A stretch of 64,000 nucleotides of DNA from BOG-933 sp037132135. GTDB lineage: Bacteria; Pseudomonadota; Alphaproteobacteria; Azospirillales; Azospirillaceae. A model generated the notes under the pieces. That model saw nothing but the letters and a program-made list of their open reading frames with translations. It was not told where the DNA came from and made no database searches. Position numbers and translations under genes: made by a program. Shown piece after piece: positions 16,576-24,268 of the stretch; position 1 is the stretch's first letter; each line of letters opens with the position of its first letter. The stretch spans positions 13,151 through 77,150 of the forward strand of contig JBAXPR010000004.1 in NCBI GenBank assembly GCA_037132135.1, written 5' to 3'.

Positions 16576-16760
16576 GCTTCCTCTCGTTCAGCCGCCCCCA
16601 GGGGAGCGGTTGCCAGCGGGTCGCGGCCATCGCCCCCCGTCGTCACGGAGTTTACCAAGCGGGGAAACGACCGGCAACCGGTCTCTGTCCGGCCGTCCCG
16701 CCGGGCCGCCCGGACCGCCCGGACGACTCGGCAGAAAAACCGCCGGGGCTTTGACGACGC

Positions 16761-17582
16761 TCAGACCACCGCCTGCCGGCCGCTCTTGCCGGTGCGCTGG
16801 GCGCCCGCGGGCGGAGTCGAACGGAAGACATCGGCGAGGTAGGGGGTCAACTGCTGGCGAATCGAGCGCAGCCAGTCGTGGATGACAATGAGAGAGCGCG
16901 AGGCCACCGGCGGCGACATCCCGAGCTTGACCAGATCCTCGCGGGTCATGGTCGCGATCTGATCCAGGCGGTGCCCGGTCAGGCGCGCCCAGGCCGGCGC
17001 GGTGCAGGCCGGCATCGTGATCACGGCGACATTCTCGCGCTCGACCATTTCCGCCTTGCGGCGAGCGTAATGGGTGTCCTCAAGCTGAGAGAACGGCCCG
17101 GAGAAGCCGTTTTCCACCAGCACGCGCTTGGCGCCAGGCGCGATGGCGGCGATGCGCTCGAGGGTCGCCATGCCGGTCTGGAGCGAGGCCAGATCGACGG
17201 TGACCGGCACCATGAACACCAGACGCGAGCCGTCGCCGACGTAATAGTCGAAACCCGACACTTCGGCCCAGTTGAAGAACCACTGGCTGATATTGCCGCC
17301 GAAATCAAAGAGACGGCCGCCGCGCTGCAATTCGGGACCGATATTGTCCCAGAACTCAAAGAAACCGTCGCCACCGGAGCCCATCAGGTTGACGAAGTCC
17401 TGGGAAATCCGCCGGTGCTCGACCGCCTCGGGGCCGAACAGCCGGGCAAGGCGTTCGTTGACCTCATACTCGACGACGCGCAGGGCCAGACCCTCCAGCA
17501 TCGCGGTCGCGAGCAGGTGGTGCGACAGCAACGTCTTGCCCACACCCCCGCGATCATTCAGGACAAGTATCGAACCAAGCAT
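16761..17582 (-). CDS. ParA-like P-loop ATPase with altered signature lysine
   Basis: The start at 17582 gives MLGSILVLNDRGGVGKTLLS. The P-loop GGVGKT is intact (K16, T17), but the position before it that is lysine in ParA/MinD is R11. RLFDFGGNISQWF takes the place of the switch II DxxP region. At 273 aa the length is usual. The overall form resembles plasmid ATPases such as StbB or TraL more than chromosomal ParA. The next gene upstream encodes an HTH/Pro-Glu repeat protein on the same strand, 75 bp away. A role in positioning or transfer of DNA is inferred from these parallels only. Confidence 0.7.
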   Translation of the reverse strand: MLGSILVLNDRGGVGKTLLSHHLLATAMLEGLALRVVEYEVNERLARLFGPEAVEHRRISQDFVNLMGSGGDGFFEFWDNIGPELQRGGRLFDFGGNISQWFFNWAEVSGFDYYVGDGSRLVFMVPVTVDLASLQTGMATLERIAAIAPGAKRVLVENGFSGPFSQLEDTHYARRKAEMVERENVAVITMPACTAPAWARLTGHRLDQIATMTREDLVKLGMSPPVASRSLIVIHDWLRSIRQQLTPYLADVFRSTPPAGAQRTGKSGRQAVV

Positions 17583-17657
17583 GGAATGAAGCCTTTCGAA
17601 TGTTTCCGTCGTCCCTGAGAGCACCCGGGCGGCGCCCCGTCTGTCCGATCGCGAGGG

Positions 17658-18926
17658 TCACGTCGAGTTGCCGATGCGCCGTGTCCAGTCGTATGCCATC
17701 GCCGTGTCGTGTGTAAACGGACTCTTTATCTTCGCTTTCTCGGCCGCCGCGACAGGAACCACCGGTGGCGGTGGCGGTGGCGGAAGAGGTGGAGGCGGCG
17801 GCGGAGGGGGCGGAGGCGGAGGCGGCGGCGGTTTGGGACTCGGCGGCATCACCGCAGCCCGGCGCAGCACAGGCGCTACCGGTTCGTCTTCTGCCAACGC
17901 CTCGGGTTCGGGCTCCCTGAGCGGTCGCAGCAGCCACATATCATCAACCCGGATCGGCGGCGCCGGCCGGAATGGGCGCGGCGGCACCGGCAGCGATTCG
18001 GGCTCGGCGTCGGCCTCCCCCTCAAGCTCGGCCGCCGCTTCGTCTTCGGGAATCAGCGACTCGACCAACGCAGCCTCGGGTTCTGGAGCCGGCTCGGGCT
18101 CGTGTTGAGGAACCGGTTCGGGCTCGGGCTCGGGCTCTGGAGCCGGCTCCGGTTCCGGTTGCGGTTCGGGAACGGGTTCGGAAACCGGTGCTGGAACCGG
18201 CTCCGGCTCAGGTTCTGGAACCGGCTCCGGCTCAGGTTCGGGAACCGGTTCGGGCTCGGGCTCGGGAACCGGTTCGGGCTCGGGCTCGGGAACCGGCTCC
18301 GGCTCAGGTTCGGGAACCGGCTCCGGCTCAGGTTCGGGAACCGGCTCCGGCTCAGGTTCGGGAACCGGCTCCGGCTCGAGAACCGGTTCGGGTTCCGCGT
18401 TCCCCAGCGGCGGCAGCGGCGGCATCTCGGCCGGCTCGTACCCCGAAGGCTCGTCTTCCGCGGCTGGCGCTTCGGTCTCCCGGACCGACGGGGCGCGCTC
18501 GGCCGGCACGTCGGCAAACGAGTCGGCGACCACGCCCTCGCCGCTGAGCTGACCCTGGCGCACCTCGGCCCCGACCAGAAAGAAGGCGGCCCGCACCGTT
18601 GCTGCGGCAAAAGGCTTGCCGTCGCGGGCGACGGCGCCGTTTTGTCCGAGCAGTTCGGCGATCTCGGCCCAGGACACGCCCTCTTCGCGCATCAGCCCGA
18701 TTTCGGCGTAGGCGTCCTTCACCGCCTGCAAGGCGCTGCGCGCACCGCCCGAGCGGGTAGCCAGAAGCTTTTCCAGATCATCGCGTCTCAGGGTCACTGC
18801 CGCCGCCCGTCCCGATTGCTGAATGACACCTTGCACGACGTTGTTGGCAACAAGGTCCGACAGCGCCTGTGGCGAGGCGCCGGCCGATCCCTTGTCCTTC
18901 CACAGCACCGTCAGTTTTACCGTCAC
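17658..18926 (-). CDS. HTH-containing protein with long Pro-Glu repeat and poly-Pro tract
   Basis: The GTG at 18926 with GGAG upstream gives VTVKLTVLWKDKGSAGASPQ. Residues 1-140 look folded, and the part EEGVSWAEIAELLGQNGA plus KPFAAATVRAAFF reads as a helix-turn-helix like those of plasmid accessory proteins. Then come about 200 residues rich in PEPEPV/PEPEPE units, a poly-proline run broken by one leucine, and a short C-terminal tail (SPFTHDTAMAYDWTRRI). The frame is open further up to 19019. DNA binding is inferred. The arrangement suggests a DNA-binding head and an extended spacer ending in a docking peptide for the adjacent ATPase, which is speculation. Confidence 0.7.
   Translation of the reverse strand: MTVKLTVLWKDKGSAGASPQALSDLVANNVVQGVIQQSGRAAAVTLRRDDLEKLLATRSGGARSALQAVKDAYAEIGLMREEGVSWAEIAELLGQNGAVARDGKPFAAATVRAAFFLVGAEVRQGQLSGEGVVADSFADVPAERAPSVRETEAPAAEDEPSGYEPAEMPPLPPLGNAEPEPVLEPEPVPEPEPEPVPEPEPEPVPEPEPEPVPEPEPEPVPEPEPEPVPEPEPEPVPEPEPEPVPAPVSEPVPEPQPEPEPAPEPEPEPEPVPQHEPEPAPEPEAALVESLIPEDEAAAELEGEADAEPESLPVPPRPFRPAPPIRVDDMWLLRPLREPEPEALAEDEPVAPVLRRAAVMPPSPKPPPPPPPPPPPPPPPLPPPPPPPVVPVAAAEKAKIKSPFTHDTAMAYDWTRRIGNST
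18110..18395 (-). repeat. Degenerate Pro-Glu coding repeat
   Basis: Within the HTH/repeat protein gene, 24-bp units of the type GGAACCGGYTCSGGCTCRGG recur in several near-identical copies (plus-strand reading), encoding P-E-P-E-P-E-P-V on the minus strand. The copies at about 18200-18370 are almost identical, which suggests recent duplication. The frame is kept. Confidence 0.85.
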
Positions 18927-19004
18927 CGACGCTCCGTCAATAATTCGCGCTGACCCAATTTGTCCGGCCGGGTATGCGATGGTTTCGCGAACTCCCAGCG
19001 CGCA

Positions 19005-19019
19005 TTGATAAATTATCAA
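19005..19019. promoter_or_regulatory. 15-bp palindrome, candidate operator or partition site
   Basis: TTGATAAATTATCAA is a perfect inverted repeat (7-bp arms, one central base) in the 212-bp gap between the divergent HTH/repeat-protein gene and the coiled-coil gene. It lies about 80 bp before the former and 120 bp before the latter. The arms match TTGAT/ATCAA of FNR-type sites, but the spacer is 5 bp, not 4. Confidence 0.5.
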
Positions 19020-19138
19020 CCGACGCCACGCAAATGGAATCCCACGGCCACGAGCGTCTTCTACCGGAACACCGATATCGGCTATGATCGCGTCTGCGGA
19101 AGCGGCTGCGTGGCTTCCGGGTATTTGCGGTATCCGCC

Positions 19139-19720
19139 ATGTCCCAAAACGATCAGGCCGAGCGGAAGTCGGGGCAAGCTTTTGGCTTTCACCAGCTCCG
19201 GCAGGCGTGTGAAATTTCGTCCCTGCGCCAGGAAATCACCCGACTCCTCGGAGGCACCGCCGAACTTCAGATTCTGATCGAAAACGAGGTCGAGCGGGTG
19301 CGGCAGCGGCTGGGCGCGCTGGATGCCGCCGAAAGCCAGAACCCGGCCCGGCTGTCGCCGCTGCTGAGCGACGCCATGGCCGCCCTGATCGAAATCCGTG
19401 ATGCCTCGCGGCGGCTCGAAACCGCCATGGCCCGCCGCACCCCCGACCCCCGGCCACCAGCCCCCGCCGCCGACCTGATCGAGCAGACCCTGCGCCGCCC
19501 GTTCACCGAGCGCCAGCCGCCGGCCCCGGCGCTGTTGCCGCGGACCGAGCCGGCCTGTCAGCCGCCGCCCGCGCCGCCCCCGGAGCCGCGCCCGCACCGC
19601 GAGCCCCGGCTGCCGCCCCAGCAGGCCCCGGCGCCGTGCCACGCCGCGCCGCCGCCTCCGGCCCGCCCGCCGGCCAGCAGCGCCAAAGTGATGAACTGGC
19701 TGGCGCCGTCGAACCGCTGA
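19139..19720 (+). CDS. Hypothetical coiled-coil protein with Pro-rich tail
   Basis: A 193-aa protein. Residues 15-105 are strongly helical with heptad-like spacing (EISSLRQEITRLLGGTAELQ and RLGALDAAESQ), and the rest is a Pro-rich tail ending KVMNWLAPSNR. No family is recognised. It is transcribed divergently from the HTH/repeat protein and shares the palindrome region with it, so common regulation is plausible. A TATGAT at 19083-19088 may be a -10, without a good -35. Confidence 0.65.
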   Translation: MSQNDQAERKSGQAFGFHQLRQACEISSLRQEITRLLGGTAELQILIENEVERVRQRLGALDAAESQNPARLSPLLSDAMAALIEIRDASRRLETAMARRTPDPRPPAPAADLIEQTLRRPFTERQPPAPALLPRTEPACQPPPAPPPEPRPHREPRLPPQQAPAPCHAAPPPPARPPASSAKVMNWLAPSNR

Positions 19721-19750
19721 CGGCACCAGCCAGCATCTCCCCCCCCGGGG

Positions 19751-21028
19751 TCAAGCCTTGAGGATGCGGGTGCCGGCGTAGCTCGCGGCGCTGCCCAGCT
19801 GTTCCTCGATCCGGATCAGCTGGTTGTATTTGGCCAGGCGGTCCGAGCGAGAGAGCGAACCGGTCTTGATCTGGCCGCAGTTGGTGGCCACCGCGAGATC
19901 GGCGATCGTCGAGTCCTCGGTCTCGCCCGAGCGGTGGGAAAGCACGGCGGTATAGCCCGACTTGTGGGCGAGATCGACCGCTTCCAGGGTTTCGCTGAGG
20001 GTGCCGATCTGGTTGACCTTGACCAGGATCGAGTTGGCGGTGCCGGCCTTGATGCCCTGGGCCAGCCGCTTGGGATTGGTGACGAAGAGATCGTCGCCGA
20101 CCAGCTGGGTCTTCTTGCCGATGGCCCGGGTCAGGGCGGCCCAGCCCTCCCAGTCATCCTCGGCCATGCCGTCCTCGATCGAGATGATCGGATAGCGGCC
20201 GACCAGGCTTTCATAATAGGCGACCATCTCGGCCGACGACAGAACCTTGCCTTCGCCCTCGAGATGATACTTGCCGTCCTTGAAGAACTCGGTCGAGGCG
20301 GAGTCGAGGGCAAGAAAGATGTCCTCGCCCGGCCGGTATCCCGCGCCCTCGATCGCCTTCAGCACGAAGCCGATGGCGTCCTCGGTCGAGGCGAGGTTGG
20401 GGGCAAAGCCGCCCTCGTCGCCGACGTTGGTGTTGTGACCGGCGTCCTTCAGCTTCTTCTTGAGGGAATGGAAGACTTCGGCGCCCATGCGGATGGCGTC
20501 GGCGACCGAACCGGCCGAGACCGGCATGATCATGAATTCCTGGATGTCGATCGGGTTGTCGGCATGGGCGCCGCCGTTGATGATGTTCATCATAGGCACC
20601 GGCAAAACGTTGGCAAAGGCGCCGCCGACATAGCGATAGAGCGGCAGGCCGGCATCCATCGCCGCCGCCTTGGCCACCGCGAGGCTGACACCGAGAATGG
20701 CGTTGGCGCCGAGGCGGGCCTTGTTGGGCGTGCCGTCGAGTTCGATCATCATCTGGTCGATTGCGATCTGGTCGGTGGCGTCGAGGCCGGAAAGGGCGTC
20801 GAACAACTCGCCATTGACCGACTCCACCGCCTTCAGCACCCCCTTGCCAAGATAGCGGGTCTTGTCGCCGTCGCGCAGCTCGTTGGCCTCATGGGCGCCG
20901 GTGGAAGCGCCCGAGGGCACGGCGGCGCGCCCTTCGGCCCCGGATTCCAGGGTCACATCGACCTCGACAGTCGGGTTGCCGCGGCTGTCCAGAATTTCAC
21001 GGGCGTGGATGTCGGTAATCGCACTCAT
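19751..21028 (-). CDS. eno: Enolase
   Basis: Interconverts 2-phosphoglycerate and phosphoenolpyruvate in glycolysis. The N-terminus SAITDIHAREILDSRGNPTV is diagnostic; SIEDGMAEDDWEGW and VGDDLFVTN carry Mg ligands, and VLSHRSGETEDSTIADLAV is the signature near the C-terminus. At 425 aa the length is normal. The ATG at 21028 is chosen over the longer frame to 21097 because the family starts at MSxITDI. It belongs to the alphaproteobacterial tpiA-secG-pyrG-kdsA-eno neighbourhood on the minus strand. Confidence 0.98.
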   Translation of the reverse strand: MSAITDIHAREILDSRGNPTVEVDVTLESGAEGRAAVPSGASTGAHEANELRDGDKTRYLGKGVLKAVESVNGELFDALSGLDATDQIAIDQMMIELDGTPNKARLGANAILGVSLAVAKAAAMDAGLPLYRYVGGAFANVLPVPMMNIINGGAHADNPIDIQEFMIMPVSAGSVADAIRMGAEVFHSLKKKLKDAGHNTNVGDEGGFAPNLASTEDAIGFVLKAIEGAGYRPGEDIFLALDSASTEFFKDGKYHLEGEGKVLSSAEMVAYYESLVGRYPIISIEDGMAEDDWEGWAALTRAIGKKTQLVGDDLFVTNPKRLAQGIKAGTANSILVKVNQIGTLSETLEAVDLAHKSGYTAVLSHRSGETEDSTIADLAVATNCGQIKTGSLSRSDRLAKYNQLIRIEEQLGSAASYAGTRILKA

Positions 21029-21123
21029 CGATCGGGCTCTCGCTGGCTGGGATGACGAATGCCGGGGACAGATAAACCCCCCACGGGGGCGAGGCAAGCC
21101 CGGATGATGTCGCAGCAGCCGCT

Positions 21124-21142
21124 CTGCCCAGAGTTTGGGCAG
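21124..21142. promoter_or_regulatory. Inverted repeat upstream of divergent genes
   Basis: CTGCCCA-GAGTT-TGGGCAG is a perfect 7-bp inverted repeat in the eno/21239-gene intergenic region, about 45 bp before the TATAAT. It could be an operator for either gene or an RNA hairpin in an eno leader. Confidence 0.3.
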
Positions 21143-21186
21143 TCAGCCGGCGGTTGCCGCCTCTTTCGCCCTCATCGGCGTTGGGG

Positions 21187-21192
21187 TATAAT
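21187..21192 (+). promoter_or_regulatory. Consensus -10 element before the 21239 gene
   Basis: TATAAT lies 46 bp before the ATG at 21239. The hexamer 17 bp upstream (TTTCGC) is a weak -35. A perfect TATAAT is rare in DNA of this composition. Confidence 0.4.
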
Positions 21193-21238
21193 CGGCCGGA
21201 AACGCGATCAAGAGGGGCAGTGCAGAAGGCAGACTCCC

Positions 21239-22111
21239 ATGCTCGACGGTATCAATCGCGGCGCCACCGGCGCGCTTCCGGTGCACCCCGCCCCCGCCCG
21301 GATCCCGAGCCCCGGTGCGGCGCTGACCATCCCGCAGGTTTCGGTGCTCGCCGCCTGCCACGAGGAGTCGGTGAAGATTTCGGTGTCGGCCGATGCCATC
21401 ACCGCCGCCGTCACCAGCACCACCGTGGTCGCCAGTGCCTACCTCGCCGACAGCGGCGGTGCCAGCGCGGCCGAGATCGAAGCCCAGCGCGGCCAGCAGG
21501 CGCTCGGCACGATCACCCAGGCCAAGGGTGAGGCCGCACGCACGATGAAGGGCTTTTTGCGGCAGAAGCTGGAAGCCTACAAAAAACAGTTGCAGATCCT
21601 GCGTATCCTCGGCACCGACCCCCTGGAGATCGCCCGGGGCGGGGTGAAGATCGCGCGGGGCGTCGCCGGCGCCGCCCGTGATTATGCCGCCGCCACCCTC
21701 GAGGAAAGGCGGGCCGGCATCTCGGAGTCCGCTGCCGCCACCGGGACCGGGGCGCAGGCCGGGGACGAGGCCGCCGCGCTCAAGGCCAAGGCCGACGCCG
21801 CTCCCCTCGACTCCACCGGAGACACTCCGGCCGACGCTCCGACTGACCCCGACGAGCGCTTCTTCTATGAAGCCTGCCGCATCTTGGGGCTGGCGCGAAA
21901 AACGCTGGTCCAGGCCCAGCAGGTCGACACCAGGGTAAACGGCAACGACCACGCCAAAGAGTTCAAAAAGCTCAGAAAGCGCGAGGCCGACTTTGAGACC
22001 GCGGTCACCGGATCCTATGTCGCACTGAAAACCGGCGGCAGCCTCGGGGAGGTCGACGCTCTCCTGCGGGACAGCGACAGCGGCGGGGCGACCATCAGCA
22101 CCCTGGTCTGA
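21239..22111 (+). CDS. Hypothetical protein, 290 aa
   Basis: Starts MLDGINRGATGALPVHPAPA after AGAAGG about 10 nt upstream; the longer frame to 21059 runs through the promoter region. The middle (LRQKLEAYKKQLQILRILGT) is helical and basic, preceded by Thr/Val/Ala-rich sequence and followed by an acidic low-complexity linker. The C-terminal 80 residues (DPDERFFYEACRILGLARKT) are again helical. It has no signal peptide or membrane segment. The style resembles alphaproteobacterial proteins found near flagellar or lytic transglycosylase genes, but no family is recognised. Confidence 0.65.
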   Translation: MLDGINRGATGALPVHPAPARIPSPGAALTIPQVSVLAACHEESVKISVSADAITAAVTSTTVVASAYLADSGGASAAEIEAQRGQQALGTITQAKGEAARTMKGFLRQKLEAYKKQLQILRILGTDPLEIARGGVKIARGVAGAARDYAAATLEERRAGISESAAATGTGAQAGDEAAALKAKADAAPLDSTGDTPADAPTDPDERFFYEACRILGLARKTLVQAQQVDTRVNGNDHAKEFKKLRKREADFETAVTGSYVALKTGGSLGEVDALLRDSDSGGATISTLV

Positions 22112-22136
22112 ACCCCGGCCCGGGCGATACCCGCGA

Positions 22137-22976
22137 TCAGTGAAAAAACACCGCCGACGGTGTCGCCGCCGAGGGATCGTAGCGGTGCGCGGTGTCGGGA
22201 TAGAGCCGGCGCACCAGCTTGAGATAGGCGCGGGTCTCGGCATAGGGCGGCACGCCGCGATGGCGGTCGACCGCGCCCTCGCCGGCGTTGTAGGCGGCCA
22301 GGGTCAGGGAGACGTCGCCGCGAAAATAGGCCAGCAGCCAGCGCAGATAGGCCATGCCGCCCCGGACGTTCTCCGTCGGGTCGAAAACGTCCTGTACGCC
22401 GAAACGTGCCGCGGTGGCCGGAATCAGCTGCATCAGTCCGGCGGCCTCCTTGGACGACACCGCGTCGGTGCGGTACGCCGACTCGACCTGGATCACCGCC
22501 AGCACCAGCCGGGGATCGAGGCCGTATTCGGGTGCCAGCCGCTCGACCATGCCGACGATATCGGTCTCGGGCTCGATGATCGGCCGCACCGGCTCGAGAT
22601 TGTCGCGGCACCAGGGCCGCACCCGGCCGATACTCCGCGGCACCTGCGCCCGCAACCGCACCGCCGCAGCATAGCCGCGCGAGGCCGAGGCCGCGATCCA
22701 GGAAAAGCCCATGCGCCGGTCCCGCGAGACGCCCATGCCAAAGAGATAGCGCCGGCCCAGCCGGTAGGCCGCCGCGGCATCGCCGCCCTCGGCCAGGGCG
22801 CAGTCGTGGGCGACCATGGTCCCGGTGTCGTCATAACTTCGGACCACCAGCCGCTCCTGTTTACCGTCAGAATCCTGTCCCAGGCTGCGCACCACGGCGC
22901 CGGCGACCGCGGCGCCGGGCGCGGCCAGAGCCGCCAGCACCTGCATCATCACCAGCAGCCGGCCCCAGGCCCCCAT
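22137..22976 (-). CDS. Lytic transglycosylase (SLT) with Sel1-like repeat
   Basis: A periplasmic peptidoglycan lytic transglycosylase. The N-terminal signal peptide (LLVMMQVLAALAAPGAAVAG) precedes a Sel1-like region (GGDAAAAYRLGRRYLFGMGV). The SLT domain has the catalytic glutamate in VIQVESAYRTDAVSSKEAAG, LMQLIPATAARFGV and LTLAAYNAGEGAV. The ATG at 22976 has GGAG about 8 nt upstream and is preferred over the GTG two codons earlier. The gene lies 15 bp downstream of kdsA on the same strand. Confidence 0.9.
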   Translation of the reverse strand: MGAWGRLLVMMQVLAALAAPGAAVAGAVVRSLGQDSDGKQERLVVRSYDDTGTMVAHDCALAEGGDAAAAYRLGRRYLFGMGVSRDRRMGFSWIAASASRGYAAAVRLRAQVPRSIGRVRPWCRDNLEPVRPIIEPETDIVGMVERLAPEYGLDPRLVLAVIQVESAYRTDAVSSKEAAGLMQLIPATAARFGVQDVFDPTENVRGGMAYLRWLLAYFRGDVSLTLAAYNAGEGAVDRHRGVPPYAETRAYLKLVRRLYPDTAHRYDPSAATPSAVFFH

Positions 22977-22991
22977 CGGCACACTCCGCGT

Positions 22992-23840
22992 TCAGGCCAA
23001 CGGCGGCAGCGGCCGGGCCTTGGCGATCCGGTCAAACTCAACCAGAGTCTCGAGAAGGCCGTACAACTCATTAATAGGAATCATATTTGGCCCGTCACTC
23101 GGGGCGCGATCGGGGCACTCGTGGGTTTCCAGGAACAGCCCGGCGACACCGATCGCCAGCGCCGCCCGCGCCAGCACCGGCACAAACTCCCGCTGCCCGC
23201 CCGAGGCACCGCCAAGACCGCCCGGTTGCTGCACCGAGTGGGTGGCGTCATAGATCACCGGATAGCCCATCTTGGCCATGATCGGCAGCGAGCGCATGTC
23301 AGAGACCAGCGTATTATAGCCGAAGCTGGCGCCGCGCTCGCAGACCATGATGGTGTCGTTGCCGGACTCTGAGAGCTTTTTCACGACGTTGGTCATGTCC
23401 CAGGGCGCCAGGAACTGCCCCTTTTTGACATTAACCGCCTTGCCGGTGCGCGCCGCCGCAATCAGAAGATCGGTCTGCCGGCAGAGGAAGGCCGGAATCT
23501 GCAGCACGTCGACCACTTCGGCCGCCGGGGCACACTGGCTGACCTCGTGAACGTCGGTCAGCACCGGACAGCCGCGCACCTCACGGACCTCGGCCAGAAT
23601 TTCCAAACCCTTAGCCATACCGACGCCGCGCGTCCCCGAGATCGAGGTGCGGTTGGCCTTGTCGAACGAGGATTTATAGACCAGCCCGATCCCCAGCTTG
23701 CCGGTAATCTCGACCAGCGCCTGACTGATCTCGAGGGCGTGCTGCCGGCTCTCCAGCTGACACGGCCCGGCGATCAGCGAAAACGGCCGGTCATTGGCGA
23801 AGGCGACGGAGCCGATGGTGACGGTGCGGGGGGCGGTCAT
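22992..23840 (-). CDS. kdsA: 3-deoxy-D-manno-octulosonate 8-phosphate synthase
   Basis: Condenses phosphoenolpyruvate with arabinose 5-phosphate to make Kdo-8-phosphate for lipopolysaccharide. Family motifs include LIAGPCQLESRQHAL, SSFDKANRTSISGTRGVGM, IPAFLCRQTDLL, KKGQFLAPWDM and THSVQQPGG. The cysteine in the AGPCQLES motif occupies the metal-binding position of metal-dependent forms. At 282 aa the length is normal. Linked to pyrG and eno as is usual in alphaproteobacteria, although three accessory genes now interrupt the order. Confidence 0.97.
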   Translation of the reverse strand: MTAPRTVTIGSVAFANDRPFSLIAGPCQLESRQHALEISQALVEITGKLGIGLVYKSSFDKANRTSISGTRGVGMAKGLEILAEVREVRGCPVLTDVHEVSQCAPAAEVVDVLQIPAFLCRQTDLLIAAARTGKAVNVKKGQFLAPWDMTNVVKKLSESGNDTIMVCERGASFGYNTLVSDMRSLPIMAKMGYPVIYDATHSVQQPGGLGGASGGQREFVPVLARAALAIGVAGLFLETHECPDRAPSDGPNMIPINELYGLLETLVEFDRIAKARPLPPLA

Positions 23841-23899
23841 GGCGTTGAGGACAACTCGCTTTCAGGCATTGAGGGGTTAAGGTCAGGGAGGACCATCGG

Positions 23900-24211
23900 T
23901 TATCCGCGCGCCCCCCCGGCCCATGGCGGTGTTACCGGGGCCATGAGGGCGCCGAAGCGCTGATCCATCGATTGCAGCCGGGTCAGCATAATTGCCTGCT
24001 GGCCTTTGACCTCGCGCAAGTCGCAGTCGGTGGCGTGGATGCGGGCTTCAATGCCGTCCAGCCGCTTGCCGTGAACGGCCAGAATGCCGATCACCTCAAC
24101 CAAGCGGGCGTTGGTCTGGTCGATCTTCGCATTTGTTTCGTTGACGCGACAATTGACATGCCCCGCCATGGCTTCGACCGCCGCCATGATGTCGTGGTTG
24201 GAAACAGCCAT
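23900..24211 (-). CDS. Small coiled-coil hypothetical protein
   Basis: A 103-aa protein with a nearly continuous heptad pattern (CRVNETNAKIDQTNARLVEV, GKRLDGIEARI, TRLQSMDQRF), hence a likely coiled coil. GGGAGG precedes the ATG. It sits between pyrG and kdsA on the same strand, a position with no such gene in most relatives that I know. No function can be assigned. Confidence 0.65.
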   Translation of the reverse strand: MAVSNHDIMAAVEAMAGHVNCRVNETNAKIDQTNARLVEVIGILAVHGKRLDGIEARIHATDCDLREVKGQQAIMLTRLQSMDQRFGALMAPVTPPWAGGARG

Positions 24212-24268
24212 CGATGCCTCCCTGCCCGCCTGTCGATCATCCGCCCGACGACAAGCCGAGTCAACGGC

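Noticed and set aside
18110..18395. CRISPR-like or other non-coding repeat array
   Set aside because: The repeats are short coding units of a Pro-Glu region and have no unique spacers.
17709..18953. 414-codon plus-strand frame opposite the Pro-Glu repeat gene
   Set aside because: Its Arg/Leu/Gly repeats are simply the antisense of the Pro-Glu repeat; no start signal or domain is seen.
19005..19019. FNR/Dnr binding site
   Set aside because: TTGAT and ATCAA arms are present but separated by 5 bp; the family requires 4, so it is reported only as a palindrome.
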